Below are positions 8,467-17,241 of a stretch of DNA of 64,000 nucleotides, piece after piece. The position numbers were made by a program, and so were the translations under genes. Position 1 is the stretch's first letter. Each line of letters begins with the position of its first letter. Below the pieces are notes generated by a model, which saw only the letters and a list, made by a program, of their open reading frames with translations, did no database searches and was not told the DNA's origin. Source of the stretch: G965215225 sp965215225 (GTDB lineage: Bacteria > Pseudomonadota > Gammaproteobacteria > CBDBNL01 > JAAOII01); assembly GCA_965215225.1 (NCBI GenBank), contig OZ244039.1, positions 2,108,001 through 2,172,000 on the forward strand. Reading direction: 5' to 3'.

Positions 8467-8882
8467 GTTTGAGAAGGAAAGCAGTCTAAACAGGTCTAGC
8501 TAGAGGGCGTCTGTCCTATTCAAATAGCCATTTTGCTTGAAGCTGAGAGGCTGATTAAAACCAGTCATCAGTTTGAGAAGGGGAGCAATCAAACGAGCCT
8601 AGTCAGAGGGTGTCTGTCTTATTCAAATAGCTACGCCATTTTGCTTAAAGCTGAGGGGCTGATTAAAGCCAGTCATCAGTTTGAGAAGGAAAGCAGTCTA
8701 AACAGGTCTAGCTAGAGGGCGTCTGTCCTATTCAAATATCTGTGCTAAATTGCTTGAAGCTGAGAGGCTGATTAAAACCAGTCATCAGTTTGAGAAGGAA
8801 AGCAGTCTAAACAGGTCTAGCTAGAGGGCGTCTGTCCTATTCAAATGCTGGTTGGAACTAAGAGGCTAGTTAAAGCCTGTCA
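8467..8882 (-). repeat. Array of decayed 3'-end repeats of the lipoprotein gene
   Basis: Four ~104-109-bp units start at 8467, 8571, 8679 and 8788 (each begins GTTTGAGAAGG on the plus strand) and run up to the lipoprotein stop. Each resembles the last ~30 codons plus stop of the adjacent gene: the order TTTGAtAAGG...TCTAAACgGGTCT...CTACGCCATT...AGGGGCTAGT is shared. They appear to be tandem copies of the gene's 3' end that have lost coding capacity. Confidence 0.7.
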
Positions 8883-11138
8883 TTAATTTGATAAGGCATC
8901 CAAACGGGTCTGGTTCAGTGCGGGGTTGCCATTCTCATCCAAAGACCACCAGCTGCGCCATTCGGCAGGGGCTAGTGGAGTGCAGCGAATGGCGGGATAT
9001 TGACTTGAAGTACCGAAATCCCAGATGCGGTTTTCATCAACTCTTTCATCCATTTCTATGCTCCCACTATTATCCTCATCACACCAGACCGCGAATGGAT
9101 CATCACTCATCCCATCGCCAAATATATCTGTGTCATCGTCCCAATCTTCATAAATCCCTGTATAGCCAGTTGGCTCACGAAGTTGATTGCTGGTCTTGGC
9201 TTCACCAAAGTTGCCACTATCTCTGCCACTGGTATTTCTATCCCAATAGGAAGCAGCTCCTGTTCCAGTCCCGCTTGCAGCCAGCATAGCAATATCACTG
9301 CCTGAGACCACATAAGAATAAGCAACCCTGTCAGAGCCAAAGACCCCCACCAAACCGCCTGTAAAACTACCCCCGCTCACTTCACCTGCCACAACCGATG
9401 AAGAATGAATCTGAGCTTGAGTCGATTCATCAACCGCCACCAGACCGCCTTTAAAACCACCCCCGCTCACCCTACCCACCACTACCGATGAAGAATGAAT
9501 CCGAACCAATGAACCACCCCCCACCAGACCGCCTACAAAACTAGACCCACTCACCTCACCCGCCACTACCGATGAAGAATGAATCCGAACCGATGAACCA
9601 CCCCCCACCAGACCGCCTGTACTTTGATGCACCCCACTCTCGCCTACCCTGTCTACCACAACCGAAGAAGAAAATATCTGAGAATGAGCAGCACTCCCTA
9701 CCAGACCACCTATATTATCACGTTTCCCTCTCACCTCAGTTGCCACCACCGAAGAAGAAATAATCGTAGCATTTTGACTCCTCCCCACCAGGCCGCCTGT
9801 GTGACGCCTACCTCTCACTCTCTCGGCACTAAGCCTAAGATTGCGTATCTCTGAATCCGCGGCTACATGACCAAACAAACCCACACAATCCTCACCTGAA
9901 CGACTAATGCTTAAATCACTAATCATCCAACCATTGCCTTCAAAAGTCCCATCAAAAGCTTCCCCTTGACATCCATCTGTAGAAGTATCATTATCACGAC
10001 CCAAGGGTTGCCAATTCGCATAGGCTGCAAGACTTATATCCGCAACCAGCTCATAGCCAGAACAAGAAGTAATAGCAGCGCCATCACCACAGCCAGTGGA
10101 GTCGAGCGCCCCACCGTCCGTTGACCTACGCCCACTGCCATCTAGAGCATGCCTCACCTCATCCAACTGCGCTGCACTGGCAACCTCTATCAACCCATCG
10201 CCATCATCATCTATGTCCGTCCCATCCAAAGAATTATCATCATCGCAATCAGTATCTTCAACACATTCAGCTGCTGCCTCATCTCCATCTCGGACATTGT
10301 CATCATCGCAATCGGCTTTTATTACACAAGCTGCCGCCACTTCATCCATATCTGTGACATTATCCCCATCGCAATCTACCAACAGCGAACAACTCACCTC
10401 ACCTAAACCAACCTGTTGCTCTCTCGCATCAGTATCATCCAATCCATCATTATCATCATCCCCATCACAAGCATCTCCCTTACCATCCCCATCAGTATTA
10501 GTCTGCTGTTGATTTGCAATAAGCGGGCAATTATCATTAACATCATCCCTTCCATCACCGTCATCATCCTCATCCACACTATCCGCTCGCCTATCTCCAT
10601 CCGTATCCAGCCCCGACCGAATACCATCGTTTCCATGGTCATCCTTATTTTCTGGCCAAACAAAATCTATATCCACTCCTCGCTCCCCTCCATCGCTAAG
10701 AATCCCTATAATCTGAAACTTCCAATCTAGGTCAGCTAGCCCAGTAAAATCATAGCTGCTGTCACTACTAAATTTGTTTATGTTGATATCTCTCTCTACA
10801 TCATTACCTCCACTGGTTGCCGTGATCTTCAAAGAAACGAAATTGCCAAAGTCCGATAGGTTGCCTATGCGAAAACCTCCCTCTATGGGAGCAAAAGTGA
10901 GCTTTACCTCAAAATCAACAGCATTAGGAGGACTCCCACCTGAACTGCCACCTGAACCCCCGCCACCACCAGCACAAGCAGTAAGAACAACTGATAAGAA
11001 ACCAGCCCCGACTAAGAATAAAAGAAACCGCCCTATCTTGCTAAGCAACATCGGGGAGACGAGCACAAAGGAGGCAGCCAAACTAGAGCCTCTAGCCAAA
11101 TGAAAGGCTTTAGCCAAAAAATTAAATACTTTATTCAT
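8883..11138 (-). CDS. Surface lipoprotein with TSP3 and GLUG-like repeats, paralogue 1
   Basis: 751-aa predicted lipoprotein. The N-terminus has two hydrophobic stretches and a lipobox VVLTAC (lipidated Cys55), then a Gly/Ser tether. An FN3-like region (about 75-165) leads to Asp-rich thrombospondin type 3-like repeats (about 170-315, with DNCP and DGDGKGDACD units) expected to bind calcium. Then comes a conserved DGDGLIEVASAAQLDEVR block. About five GLUG-like coils (IxSSSVV...GGLVG) probably form a beta-solenoid. The C-terminus (IWDFGTSSQYPAIRC onward) is nearly identical in all paralogues. An internal ATG at residue 30 would give a shorter signal peptide, but the promoter position favours the first ATG. 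Likely exposed adhesin or matrix protein; function unknown. Confidence 0.8.
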   Translation of the reverse strand: MNKVFNFLAKAFHLARGSSLAASFVLVSPMLLSKIGRFLLFLVGAGFLSVVLTACAGGGGGSGGSSGGSPPNAVDFEVKLTFAPIEGGFRIGNLSDFGNFVSLKITATSGGNDVERDININKFSSDSSYDFTGLADLDWKFQIIGILSDGGERGVDIDFVWPENKDDHGNDGIRSGLDTDGDRRADSVDEDDDGDGRDDVNDNCPLIANQQQTNTDGDGKGDACDGDDDNDGLDDTDAREQQVGLGEVSCSLLVDCDGDNVTDMDEVAAACVIKADCDDDNVRDGDEAAAECVEDTDCDDDNSLDGTDIDDDGDGLIEVASAAQLDEVRHALDGSGRRSTDGGALDSTGCGDGAAITSCSGYELVADISLAAYANWQPLGRDNDTSTDGCQGEAFDGTFEGNGWMISDLSISRSGEDCVGLFGHVAADSEIRNLRLSAERVRGRRHTGGLVGRSQNATIISSSVVATEVRGKRDNIGGLVGSAAHSQIFSSSVVVDRVGESGVHQSTGGLVGGGSSVRIHSSSVVAGEVSGSSFVGGLVGGGSLVRIHSSSVVVGRVSGGGFKGGLVAVDESTQAQIHSSSVVAGEVSGGSFTGGLVGVFGSDRVAYSYVVSGSDIAMLAASGTGTGAASYWDRNTSGRDSGNFGEAKTSNQLREPTGYTGIYEDWDDDTDIFGDGMSDDPFAVWCDEDNSGSIEMDERVDENRIWDFGTSSQYPAIRCTPLAPAEWRSWWSLDENGNPALNQTRLDALSN

Positions 11139-11178
11139 AATTGAATCATAGTTAAGAGTTTTAATTAATAAAGAGATT

Positions 11179-11208
11179 ATTATAGCGAAAAAGATGTTTT
11201 TTTATCAA
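11179..11208 (-). promoter_or_regulatory. Promoter of lipoprotein paralogue 1
   Basis: On the minus strand TTGATA (11203-11208) and TATAAT (11179-11184) are separated by 18 bp. This is a near-consensus sigma-70 promoter ending about 40 bp before the start codon. The same arrangement precedes the other three tandem paralogues. Confidence 0.7.
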
Positions 11209-11250
11209 CCATTTCCATTTTTTCCATTTTTTATTCATTTTTTATAAGCG

Positions 11251-11478
11251 GTGGATTAACATTTAAAAAGTAACTCTCGTTGTTAAATTATAAGCTTGAG
11301 TTGTTGAAACATCTTGAATCCGAGATGCCTTCGTGGTCGGTGGTTCAATCGGTCGGGCACTTCTCTTAATCAGAAGGCAATTTATACCCTTAGTCACGAT
11401 TATATTAAAGCACTCATATTTTTCGCTCGGTTAGATTTCGCAAGGACATTCCTTTCAGCAAGTCCAGACGAATGAGTT
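11251..11478 (-). mobile_element. IS30 transposase C-terminal remnant 2
   Basis: Same decayed RPRK-containing fragment as at 8235, read on the minus strand from 11360 downward, with the associated conserved block to about 11478. It lies between the promoter of paralogue 1 and the tail repeats of paralogue 2, so it is part of the tandemly duplicated unit. Confidence 0.6.
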
Positions 11479-11702
11479 CTAGTTTGAGCTAGTTTGAGAA
11501 GGGAAGCCGCTCATCTAAACGAGTTTAGCCTAGTTGGAGTTTGTTAGTCCCAGCCATTTCGGTTGGAGCTGAGGGACTAGTTAAAGTCTGTCATCAGTTT
11601 GAGAAAGGGAGCAGTCTAAAGGAGTCTAGTTAGAGTTCATCTGTCCTATTGAAATAGCTACGCCATTTCGGTCGGAGCTGAGGGGCTAGTTAAAGCTAGC
11701 CA
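11479..11702 (-). repeat. Decayed 3'-end repeats downstream of lipoprotein paralogue 2
   Basis: Two ~105-bp units with the GTTTGAGAA(A/G)GG...CTAAA...CCATTTCGG...GGGCTAGTTAAAG pattern lead into the stop of the next lipoprotein gene. They are related to that gene's final codons and shorter in number than the arrays at the other paralogues. Confidence 0.65.
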
Positions 11703-13598
11703 TCAATTTGATAAGGCATCTAAACGGGTTTGGTTTAGTGCGGGGTTGCCATTCTCATCCAAAGACCACCAGCTACGCCATTCGGCAGGGGCTAGTGGAG
11801 TGCAGCGAATGGCGGGATATTGACTGGAAGTGCCAAAATCCCAGATGCGATTGCCATCCACTCTTTCATCCATTTCAATGATCCCATTATTATCCTCATC
11901 GCACCAGACCGCGAATGGATCATCACTCATCCCATCGCCAAATATATCTGTGTCATCGGTCCAATTGGCATAAATCCCTGTATAGCCAGTTGGCTCGCGA
12001 AGTTGATTGCTGGTCTTGGCTTCACCAACGGTGCCACTATCTCTGCCACTGGTATCACTATCCCAATAAGAAGCAACTCCTGTTTCAGTCCCACCCGAAG
12101 CCATTATAGCAATATTACTGCCTGAGACCACATAAGAATAAGCAACCTCGACAGAGTTAAAAATTCCCGTCAGCCCGCCCAAACCAGTACTCCCGCTCAC
12201 CTCACCCACCACAACCGAAGACGAAATAATCCGAGCATCTTCACCAAACCCCACCAGCCCGCCTACAGCACCATTACCCGCACTCAACTGACCCACCACA
12301 ACCGAAGAAGAATGAATCCGAGCCGAGGAGCCACCTCCTACCAGACCGCCTGTAACAAGACCACTCGATCTCACCCGACCCGCCACAACCGAAGAAGAAA
12401 ATATCTGAGAATTAGTAATACCCCCCGCCAAACCGCCTACAGAACCATCTCCTATCACCTCACTTACTAGAATCGAAGAATAAATAATCGTAGCATTTTG
12501 ACTACTCCCCACTATACCACCTACGCTACTCTTACCTCTCACTCTCCCGGCACTAAGCCTAAGATTGCGAATCTCTGAATCCCCGGCTATATGGCCAAAC
12601 AAACCCACACAATCCTCACCTGAACGATCGATGCTTAGATCACTAATCGTCCAGCCATTGCCCTCAAAAGTCACATCAAGAGCAGCTCCTTGACATCCAG
12701 ATGTAGAAGTATCGTTATCATGACCCAATGGTTGCCAATTAGTATAGGCACCAAGACTGATATTAGCAACCAGCTCATAGCCAGAACACAAAGTGATAGC
12801 AGTGCCATCACCACAGCCAGTGGAGTCGAGCAACCCATCGTCCGTTGACCTACGCCCACTGCCATCTAGAGCATACCTCACCTCATCCAACTGCGCCGCT
12901 GTGGCTATCTCTATCAACCCATCGCCATCATCATCTACATCAACATCATCCCTATAGGCATCATTATCATCATCCTCATCCACACTATCCGCTCGCCTAT
13001 CTCCATCCGTATCCAGCCCCGATCGAATACCATCGTTTCCGTGGTCATCCTCATTTTCTTGCCAAACAAAAGCTATATCTACCTCTCGCTCCCCTCCATC
13101 GCTAAGAATCCCTATAATCTGAAACTTCCAATCGAGCTCAGCTAGCCCAGTAAAATCATAGCTGTCATCATCAAATTCGTCTATGTTGATACTTCTCTCT
13201 ACAACCTCACTTCCACTAGTTGCCGTAATCTTCAAAGAAGTGAAATTGCTAAAGTCCGATTGGCTGCCTATTTGAAACCCACCCCTTATGGGAGCAAAAG
13301 TGAGACTCGCGTTAAAAACTCCCTGACCATCGCCCCCGCCGTTTCCTAGACCATTGTCTCCCGGACCACCGTCCATCGAACCATTGTTTGCTGAACCACT
13401 CGAACTACCGCCTGAACCTCCCCCGCCGCCAGCACAAGCAGTAAGAACAACTGATAAGAAACCAGCCCCGACTAAGAATAAAAGAAACCGCTCTATCTTG
13501 CTAAGCAACATCGGGGAGACAAGCACAAAGGAGGCAGCCAAACTAGAGCCTTTAGTCAAATGGAAGGCTTTAGCCGAAAAATTAGATATCCTATTCAT
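11703..13598 (-). CDS. Surface lipoprotein with TSP3 and GLUG-like repeats, paralogue 2
   Basis: 631-aa member of the same family, the shortest of the four tandem copies. Signal and lipobox (VVLTAC) match paralogue 1. The tether is expanded and different (Gly/Asn/Asp-rich). The FN3-like domain is conserved, but the TSP3 block has shrunk to about one and a half units (DTDGDRRADSVDEDDDNDAYRDDVDVDDDGDG). About four GLUG-like coils follow, then the near-identical C-terminus. The difference in TSP3 number between conserved flanks shows that the middle is lost or gained by recombination among paralogues. Role at the cell surface is inferred. Confidence 0.8.
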   Translation of the reverse strand: MNRISNFSAKAFHLTKGSSLAASFVLVSPMLLSKIERFLLFLVGAGFLSVVLTACAGGGGGSGGSSSGSANNGSMDGGPGDNGLGNGGGDGQGVFNASLTFAPIRGGFQIGSQSDFSNFTSLKITATSGSEVVERSINIDEFDDDSYDFTGLAELDWKFQIIGILSDGGEREVDIAFVWQENEDDHGNDGIRSGLDTDGDRRADSVDEDDDNDAYRDDVDVDDDGDGLIEIATAAQLDEVRYALDGSGRRSTDDGLLDSTGCGDGTAITLCSGYELVANISLGAYTNWQPLGHDNDTSTSGCQGAALDVTFEGNGWTISDLSIDRSGEDCVGLFGHIAGDSEIRNLRLSAGRVRGKSSVGGIVGSSQNATIIYSSILVSEVIGDGSVGGLAGGITNSQIFSSSVVAGRVRSSGLVTGGLVGGGSSARIHSSSVVVGQLSAGNGAVGGLVGFGEDARIISSSVVVGEVSGSTGLGGLTGIFNSVEVAYSYVVSGSNIAIMASGGTETGVASYWDSDTSGRDSGTVGEAKTSNQLREPTGYTGIYANWTDDTDIFGDGMSDDPFAVWCDEDNNGIIEMDERVDGNRIWDFGTSSQYPAIRCTPLAPAEWRSWWSLDENGNPALNQTRLDALSN

Positions 13599-13638
13599 AA
13601 TTGAATCATATTTGAAAAATTTAATTAATAAAGAGATT

Positions 13639-13668
13639 ATTATACCGAAAAAGATGCTTTTTTATCAA
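13639..13668 (-). promoter_or_regulatory. Promoter of lipoprotein paralogue 2
   Basis: TTGATA (13663-13668) and TATAAT (13639-13644) with 18-bp spacing on the minus strand, in the same position relative to the start codon as for paralogue 1. Confidence 0.7.
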
Positions 13669-13689
13669 CCATTTCCATTTTTTATTCAA

Positions 13690-13920
13690 GTGGATTAACA
13701 TTTAAAACGCAACTCCCGCTGCTAAATTATAAGCTTGACCTGTTGAAACATCTTGAATCCGAGATGCTTTCGTGGTCGGTGGCTCAATCGGTCGGGCACT
13801 TCTCTTAATCAGAAGGCAATTTATACCCTTAGTCACGATTATATTAAAGCACTCATATCCTTTCGCCTGGTTAGATTTCACAAGGACATTCCTTTCGGCA
13901 AGTCCAGACGAATGAGTTCT
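13690..13920 (-). mobile_element. IS30 transposase C-terminal remnant 3
   Basis: Minus-strand reading from 13799 gives RLSHRPRKHLGFK followed by stops, then the conserved non-coding block to about 13920. It shares its lesions with remnants 1, 2 and 4. Confidence 0.6.
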
Positions 13921-14347
13921 AGTTTGAGCTAGTTTGAGAAGGGAAGCCGCTCATCTAAACGAGTTTAGCCTAGTTGGAGTTTGTTAGTCCCAGCCATTTC
14001 GGTTGAATCCGAGGGCTAGTTAAAGCCAATAGTCAGTTTGAGAAGGAAAGCAGTCTAAACAGGTCTAGCTAGAGGGCGTCTGTCTTATTCAAATAGCTAC
14101 GCCATTTTGCTTGAAGCTGAGGGGCTGATTAAAACCAGTCATCAGTTTGAGAAAGGGAGCAATCTAAACGAGCCTAGTCAGAGGGTGTCTGTCTTATTCA
14201 AATAGCTACGCCATTTTGCTTGAAGCTGAGGGGCTGATTAAAACCAGTCGTCAGTTTAAGAAGGGACAGTCTAAACAGGTCTAGCTAGAGGGCGTCTGTC
14301 CTATTCAAATAGCTGGTTGGAGCTGAGGGGCTAGTTAAAGCTAGCCA
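13921..14347 (-). repeat. Decayed 3'-end repeats downstream of lipoprotein paralogue 3
   Basis: Four ~105-bp units, recognisable by GTTTGAGAAGG-type starts and CTACGCCATTT cores, fill the space between the IS30 remnant and the stop of the lipoprotein gene. Confidence 0.65.
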
Positions 14348-16504
14348 TCAATTTGACAAGGCATCTAAACGGGTCTGGTTCAGTGCGGGGTTGCTATCCC
14401 CATCCAAAGACCACCAGCTACGCCATTCGGTAGGAGATAGTGGAGTGCAGCGAATGGCGGGATATTGACTTGAAGTGCCGAAATCCCAGATACGATTTTC
14501 ATCAACTCTTTCATCCATTTCAATGATCCCATTATTATCCTCATCACACCAGACCGCGAATGGATCATCTTCCCCATCGCCAAATATATCTGTGTCATCG
14601 GTCCAATTGGCATAAATCCCTGTATAGCCAGTTGGCTCGCGAAACTCATTGCTGGTCTTGGCTTCACCATGATTGCCCGTATCGAAACCACTAGTATTAC
14701 TGTCCCAATAGGAAGCAACTCCAGTCCCGCTTCCAGTCCCAACCAGCACAACAATATTACTGCCTGAGACTGTATAAGAATAAGCAACCTTGCCAGAATC
14801 AAAGCCCCCCACCAGACCGCCTACACCAAAAAGACCGCTCACCTCACCTACCACAACCGAAGAAGAAAATATCTGAGTCGATAGAGCATTCCCCACCAAA
14901 CCGCCTACAAGACCACCAACCGAGCTCACCTGACCCACCACAACCGAAGAAGAATAAATCCGAGCCGATAAACCACCCCCCAACAGACCACCTATTGCAG
15001 CCTCCCCTTGCCCGCTCACTTGACCCGCCACAACCGAAGAAGAAAATATCTGAGAATGAGCAGCATTCCCCACCAGACCGCCTGCAGTATTAATCGCTCT
15101 CACTTGACCCACCACAACCGAAGAAGAAATAATCGTAGCATTTTGACCAAACCCTACCAAACCACCTACGTTATTCCTACCTCTCACTTGTTCGGCACTA
15201 AGCCTAAGATTGCGAATCGTCGTGTTTGCAGCTATATGACCAAACAAACCCACACAATCCTCACCTGAACGACTAATGCTTAAATCACTAATCATCCAAC
15301 CATTGCCCTCAAAAGTCCCATTAAAAGCAGCCCCTTGACATCCACCTTCAGAACGAGCCGTATCATGACCCAATGGTTGCCAATTAGCATAGGCATCAAG
15401 ACTGATATCAGCAACCAGCTCATAGCCAGAACAAGAAGTAATAGCAGTGCCATCACCACAGCCAGTGGAGTCGAGCGCCCCACCGTCCGTTGACCTACGC
15501 CCACTGCCATCTAGAGCCCACCTCACTTCATGCAACTGCGCCGCTGTGGCTATCTCTATCAACCCATCGCCATCATCATCTATGTCCGTCCCATCCATTG
15601 TCCCATCATTATCGCAATCAGTATCTTCGACACATTCAGCTGCCGCCTCATCTCCATCTCGGACATTGTCATCATCGCAATCGGGTTTTATTACACAAGC
15701 TGCCGCCACTTCATCCATATCTGTGACATTATCCCCATCGCAATCTACCAACAGCGAACAACTCACCTCACCTAAACCAACCTGTTGCTCTCTCGCATCA
15801 GTATCATCCAGTCCATCATTATCATCATCTTCATCACAGGCATCTCCCTTACCATCCCCATCAGTATTAGTCTGCTGTTGATTTGCAATAAGCGGGCAAT
15901 TATCATTAACATCATCCCTTCCATCACCATCATCATCCTCATCAACACTATCCGCTCGCCTATCTCCATCCGTATCCAGCCCCGACCGAATACCATCGTT
16001 TCCATGGTCATCCTCATTTTCTTGCCAAACAAAATCTATATCCACTCCTCGCTCCCCTCCATCGCTAAGAATCCCTATAATCTGAAACTTCCAATCGAGG
16101 TCAGCTAGCCCAGTAAAATCATAGCTGTCATCAGTAAATTCGTCTGTGTTGATATCTCTCTCTACATCATTACCTCCACTGGTTGCCGTGATCTTCAAAG
16201 AAACGAAATTGTCAAAGTCCGATAGGTTGCCTATGCGAAAACCTCCCTCTATGGGAGCAAAAGTGAGCTTTACCTCAAAATCAACAGCATTAGGAGGACT
16301 CCCACCTGAACTGCCACCTGAACCCCCGCCACCACCAGCACAAGCAGTAAGAACAACTGATAAGAAACCAGCCCCGACTAAGAATAAAAGAAACCGCCCT
16401 ATCTTGCTAAGCAACATCAGGGAGACGAGCACAAAGGAGGCAGCCAAACTAGAGCCTCTAACCAAATGAAAGGCTGTAGCCAAAAAATTAGATATCCTAT
16501 TCAT
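14348..16504 (-). CDS. Surface lipoprotein with TSP3 and GLUG-like repeats, paralogue 3
   Basis: 718-aa copy. Its N-terminal and TSP3 part is almost the same as paralogue 1: same NDNCPLIANQQQTNTDGDG unit and same DAREQQVGLGEVSC insert. The GLUG-like region and the sequence after it differ and contain about four coils. This mosaic pattern suggests recent duplication or gene conversion. Lipobox VVLTAC and Gly-rich tether are present, and the C-terminus ends in QTRLDALSN as in the others. The SLSPTEW variant near the end distinguishes this copy. Confidence 0.8.
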   Translation of the reverse strand: MNRISNFLATAFHLVRGSSLAASFVLVSLMLLSKIGRFLLFLVGAGFLSVVLTACAGGGGGSGGSSGGSPPNAVDFEVKLTFAPIEGGFRIGNLSDFDNFVSLKITATSGGNDVERDINTDEFTDDSYDFTGLADLDWKFQIIGILSDGGERGVDIDFVWQENEDDHGNDGIRSGLDTDGDRRADSVDEDDDGDGRDDVNDNCPLIANQQQTNTDGDGKGDACDEDDDNDGLDDTDAREQQVGLGEVSCSLLVDCDGDNVTDMDEVAAACVIKPDCDDDNVRDGDEAAAECVEDTDCDNDGTMDGTDIDDDGDGLIEIATAAQLHEVRWALDGSGRRSTDGGALDSTGCGDGTAITSCSGYELVADISLDAYANWQPLGHDTARSEGGCQGAAFNGTFEGNGWMISDLSISRSGEDCVGLFGHIAANTTIRNLRLSAEQVRGRNNVGGLVGFGQNATIISSSVVVGQVRAINTAGGLVGNAAHSQIFSSSVVAGQVSGQGEAAIGGLLGGGLSARIYSSSVVVGQVSSVGGLVGGLVGNALSTQIFSSSVVVGEVSGLFGVGGLVGGFDSGKVAYSYTVSGSNIVVLVGTGSGTGVASYWDSNTSGFDTGNHGEAKTSNEFREPTGYTGIYANWTDDTDIFGDGEDDPFAVWCDEDNNGIIEMDERVDENRIWDFGTSSQYPAIRCTPLSPTEWRSWWSLDGDSNPALNQTRLDALSN

Positions 16505-16544
16505 AATTGAATCATATTTGAAAAATTTAATTAATAAAGAGATT

Positions 16545-16574
16545 ATTATAGCGAAAAAGATAGCTTTTTATCAA
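16545..16574 (-). promoter_or_regulatory. Promoter of lipoprotein paralogue 3
   Basis: TTGATA (16569-16574) and TATAAT (16545-16550), 18-bp spacing, minus strand, matching the promoters of paralogues 1 and 2. Confidence 0.7.
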
Positions 16575-16595
16575 CCATTTCTATTTTTTATTCAA

Positions 16596-16828
16596 GTGGA
16601 TTAACATTTAAAACGCAACTCCCGCTGCTAAATTATAAGCTTGACCTGTTGAAACATCTTGAATCCGAAATGCTTTCGTGGTCGGTGGCTCAATCGGTCG
16701 GGCACTTCTCTTAATCAGAAGGCAATTTATACCCTTAGTCACGATTATATTAAAGCACTCATATCCTTTCGCCTGGTTAGATTTCACAAGGACATTCCTT
16801 TCAGCAAGTCCAGACGAATGAGTTCTAG
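16596..16828 (-). mobile_element. IS30 transposase C-terminal remnant 4
   Basis: Same fragment as remnants 1-3 (minus-strand reading from 16704 gives RLSHRPRKHFGFK), with the conserved block to about 16828. Confidence 0.6.
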
Positions 16829-17241
16829 TTTGAGCTAGTTTGAGAAGGGAAGCCGCTCATCTAAACGAGTTTAGCCTAGTTGGAGTTTGTTAGTCCCAGC
16901 CATTTCGGTTGAATCCGAGGGCTAGTTAAAGCCAATAGTCAGTTTGAGAAGGGAAGCCACTCGTCCAAACAAGTGTAGCCTAGTTGGAGTTTGTTAGTCC
17001 CAGCCATTTCGGTTGGAGCTGAAGGGCTAGCCAAAGTCAGTCGTCAGTTTGAGAAGGGGAGCAGTCTAAACAGGTCTAGTTAGAGGCCGTCTGTCCTATT
17101 CAAATAGCTGGTTGAAGCTGAGAGGCTAGTGAAAGCCAGTTGTCAGTTTGAGAAAGGAAGCAATCTAAACAAATCTAGTTAGAGGCCGTCTGTCCTATTC
17201 AAATAGCTGGTTGGAGCTGAGGGGCTAGTTAAAGCCTGTCA
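16829..17241 (-). repeat. Decayed 3'-end repeats downstream of lipoprotein paralogue 4
   Basis: Four ~100-bp units related to the end of the lipoprotein gene. The units nearest the IS30 block are almost identical to those next to remnant 3, consistent with duplication of the whole unit. Confidence 0.65.

Noticed and set aside
10096..10730. Long plus-strand frames opposite the TSP3 regions (Ser/His/Ile-rich)
   Set aside because: They mirror the Asp-codon-rich repeats of the minus-strand lipoproteins and lack start signals; the same occurs at 12845-13105, 15447-16108, 18347-18945 and 41657-42142.
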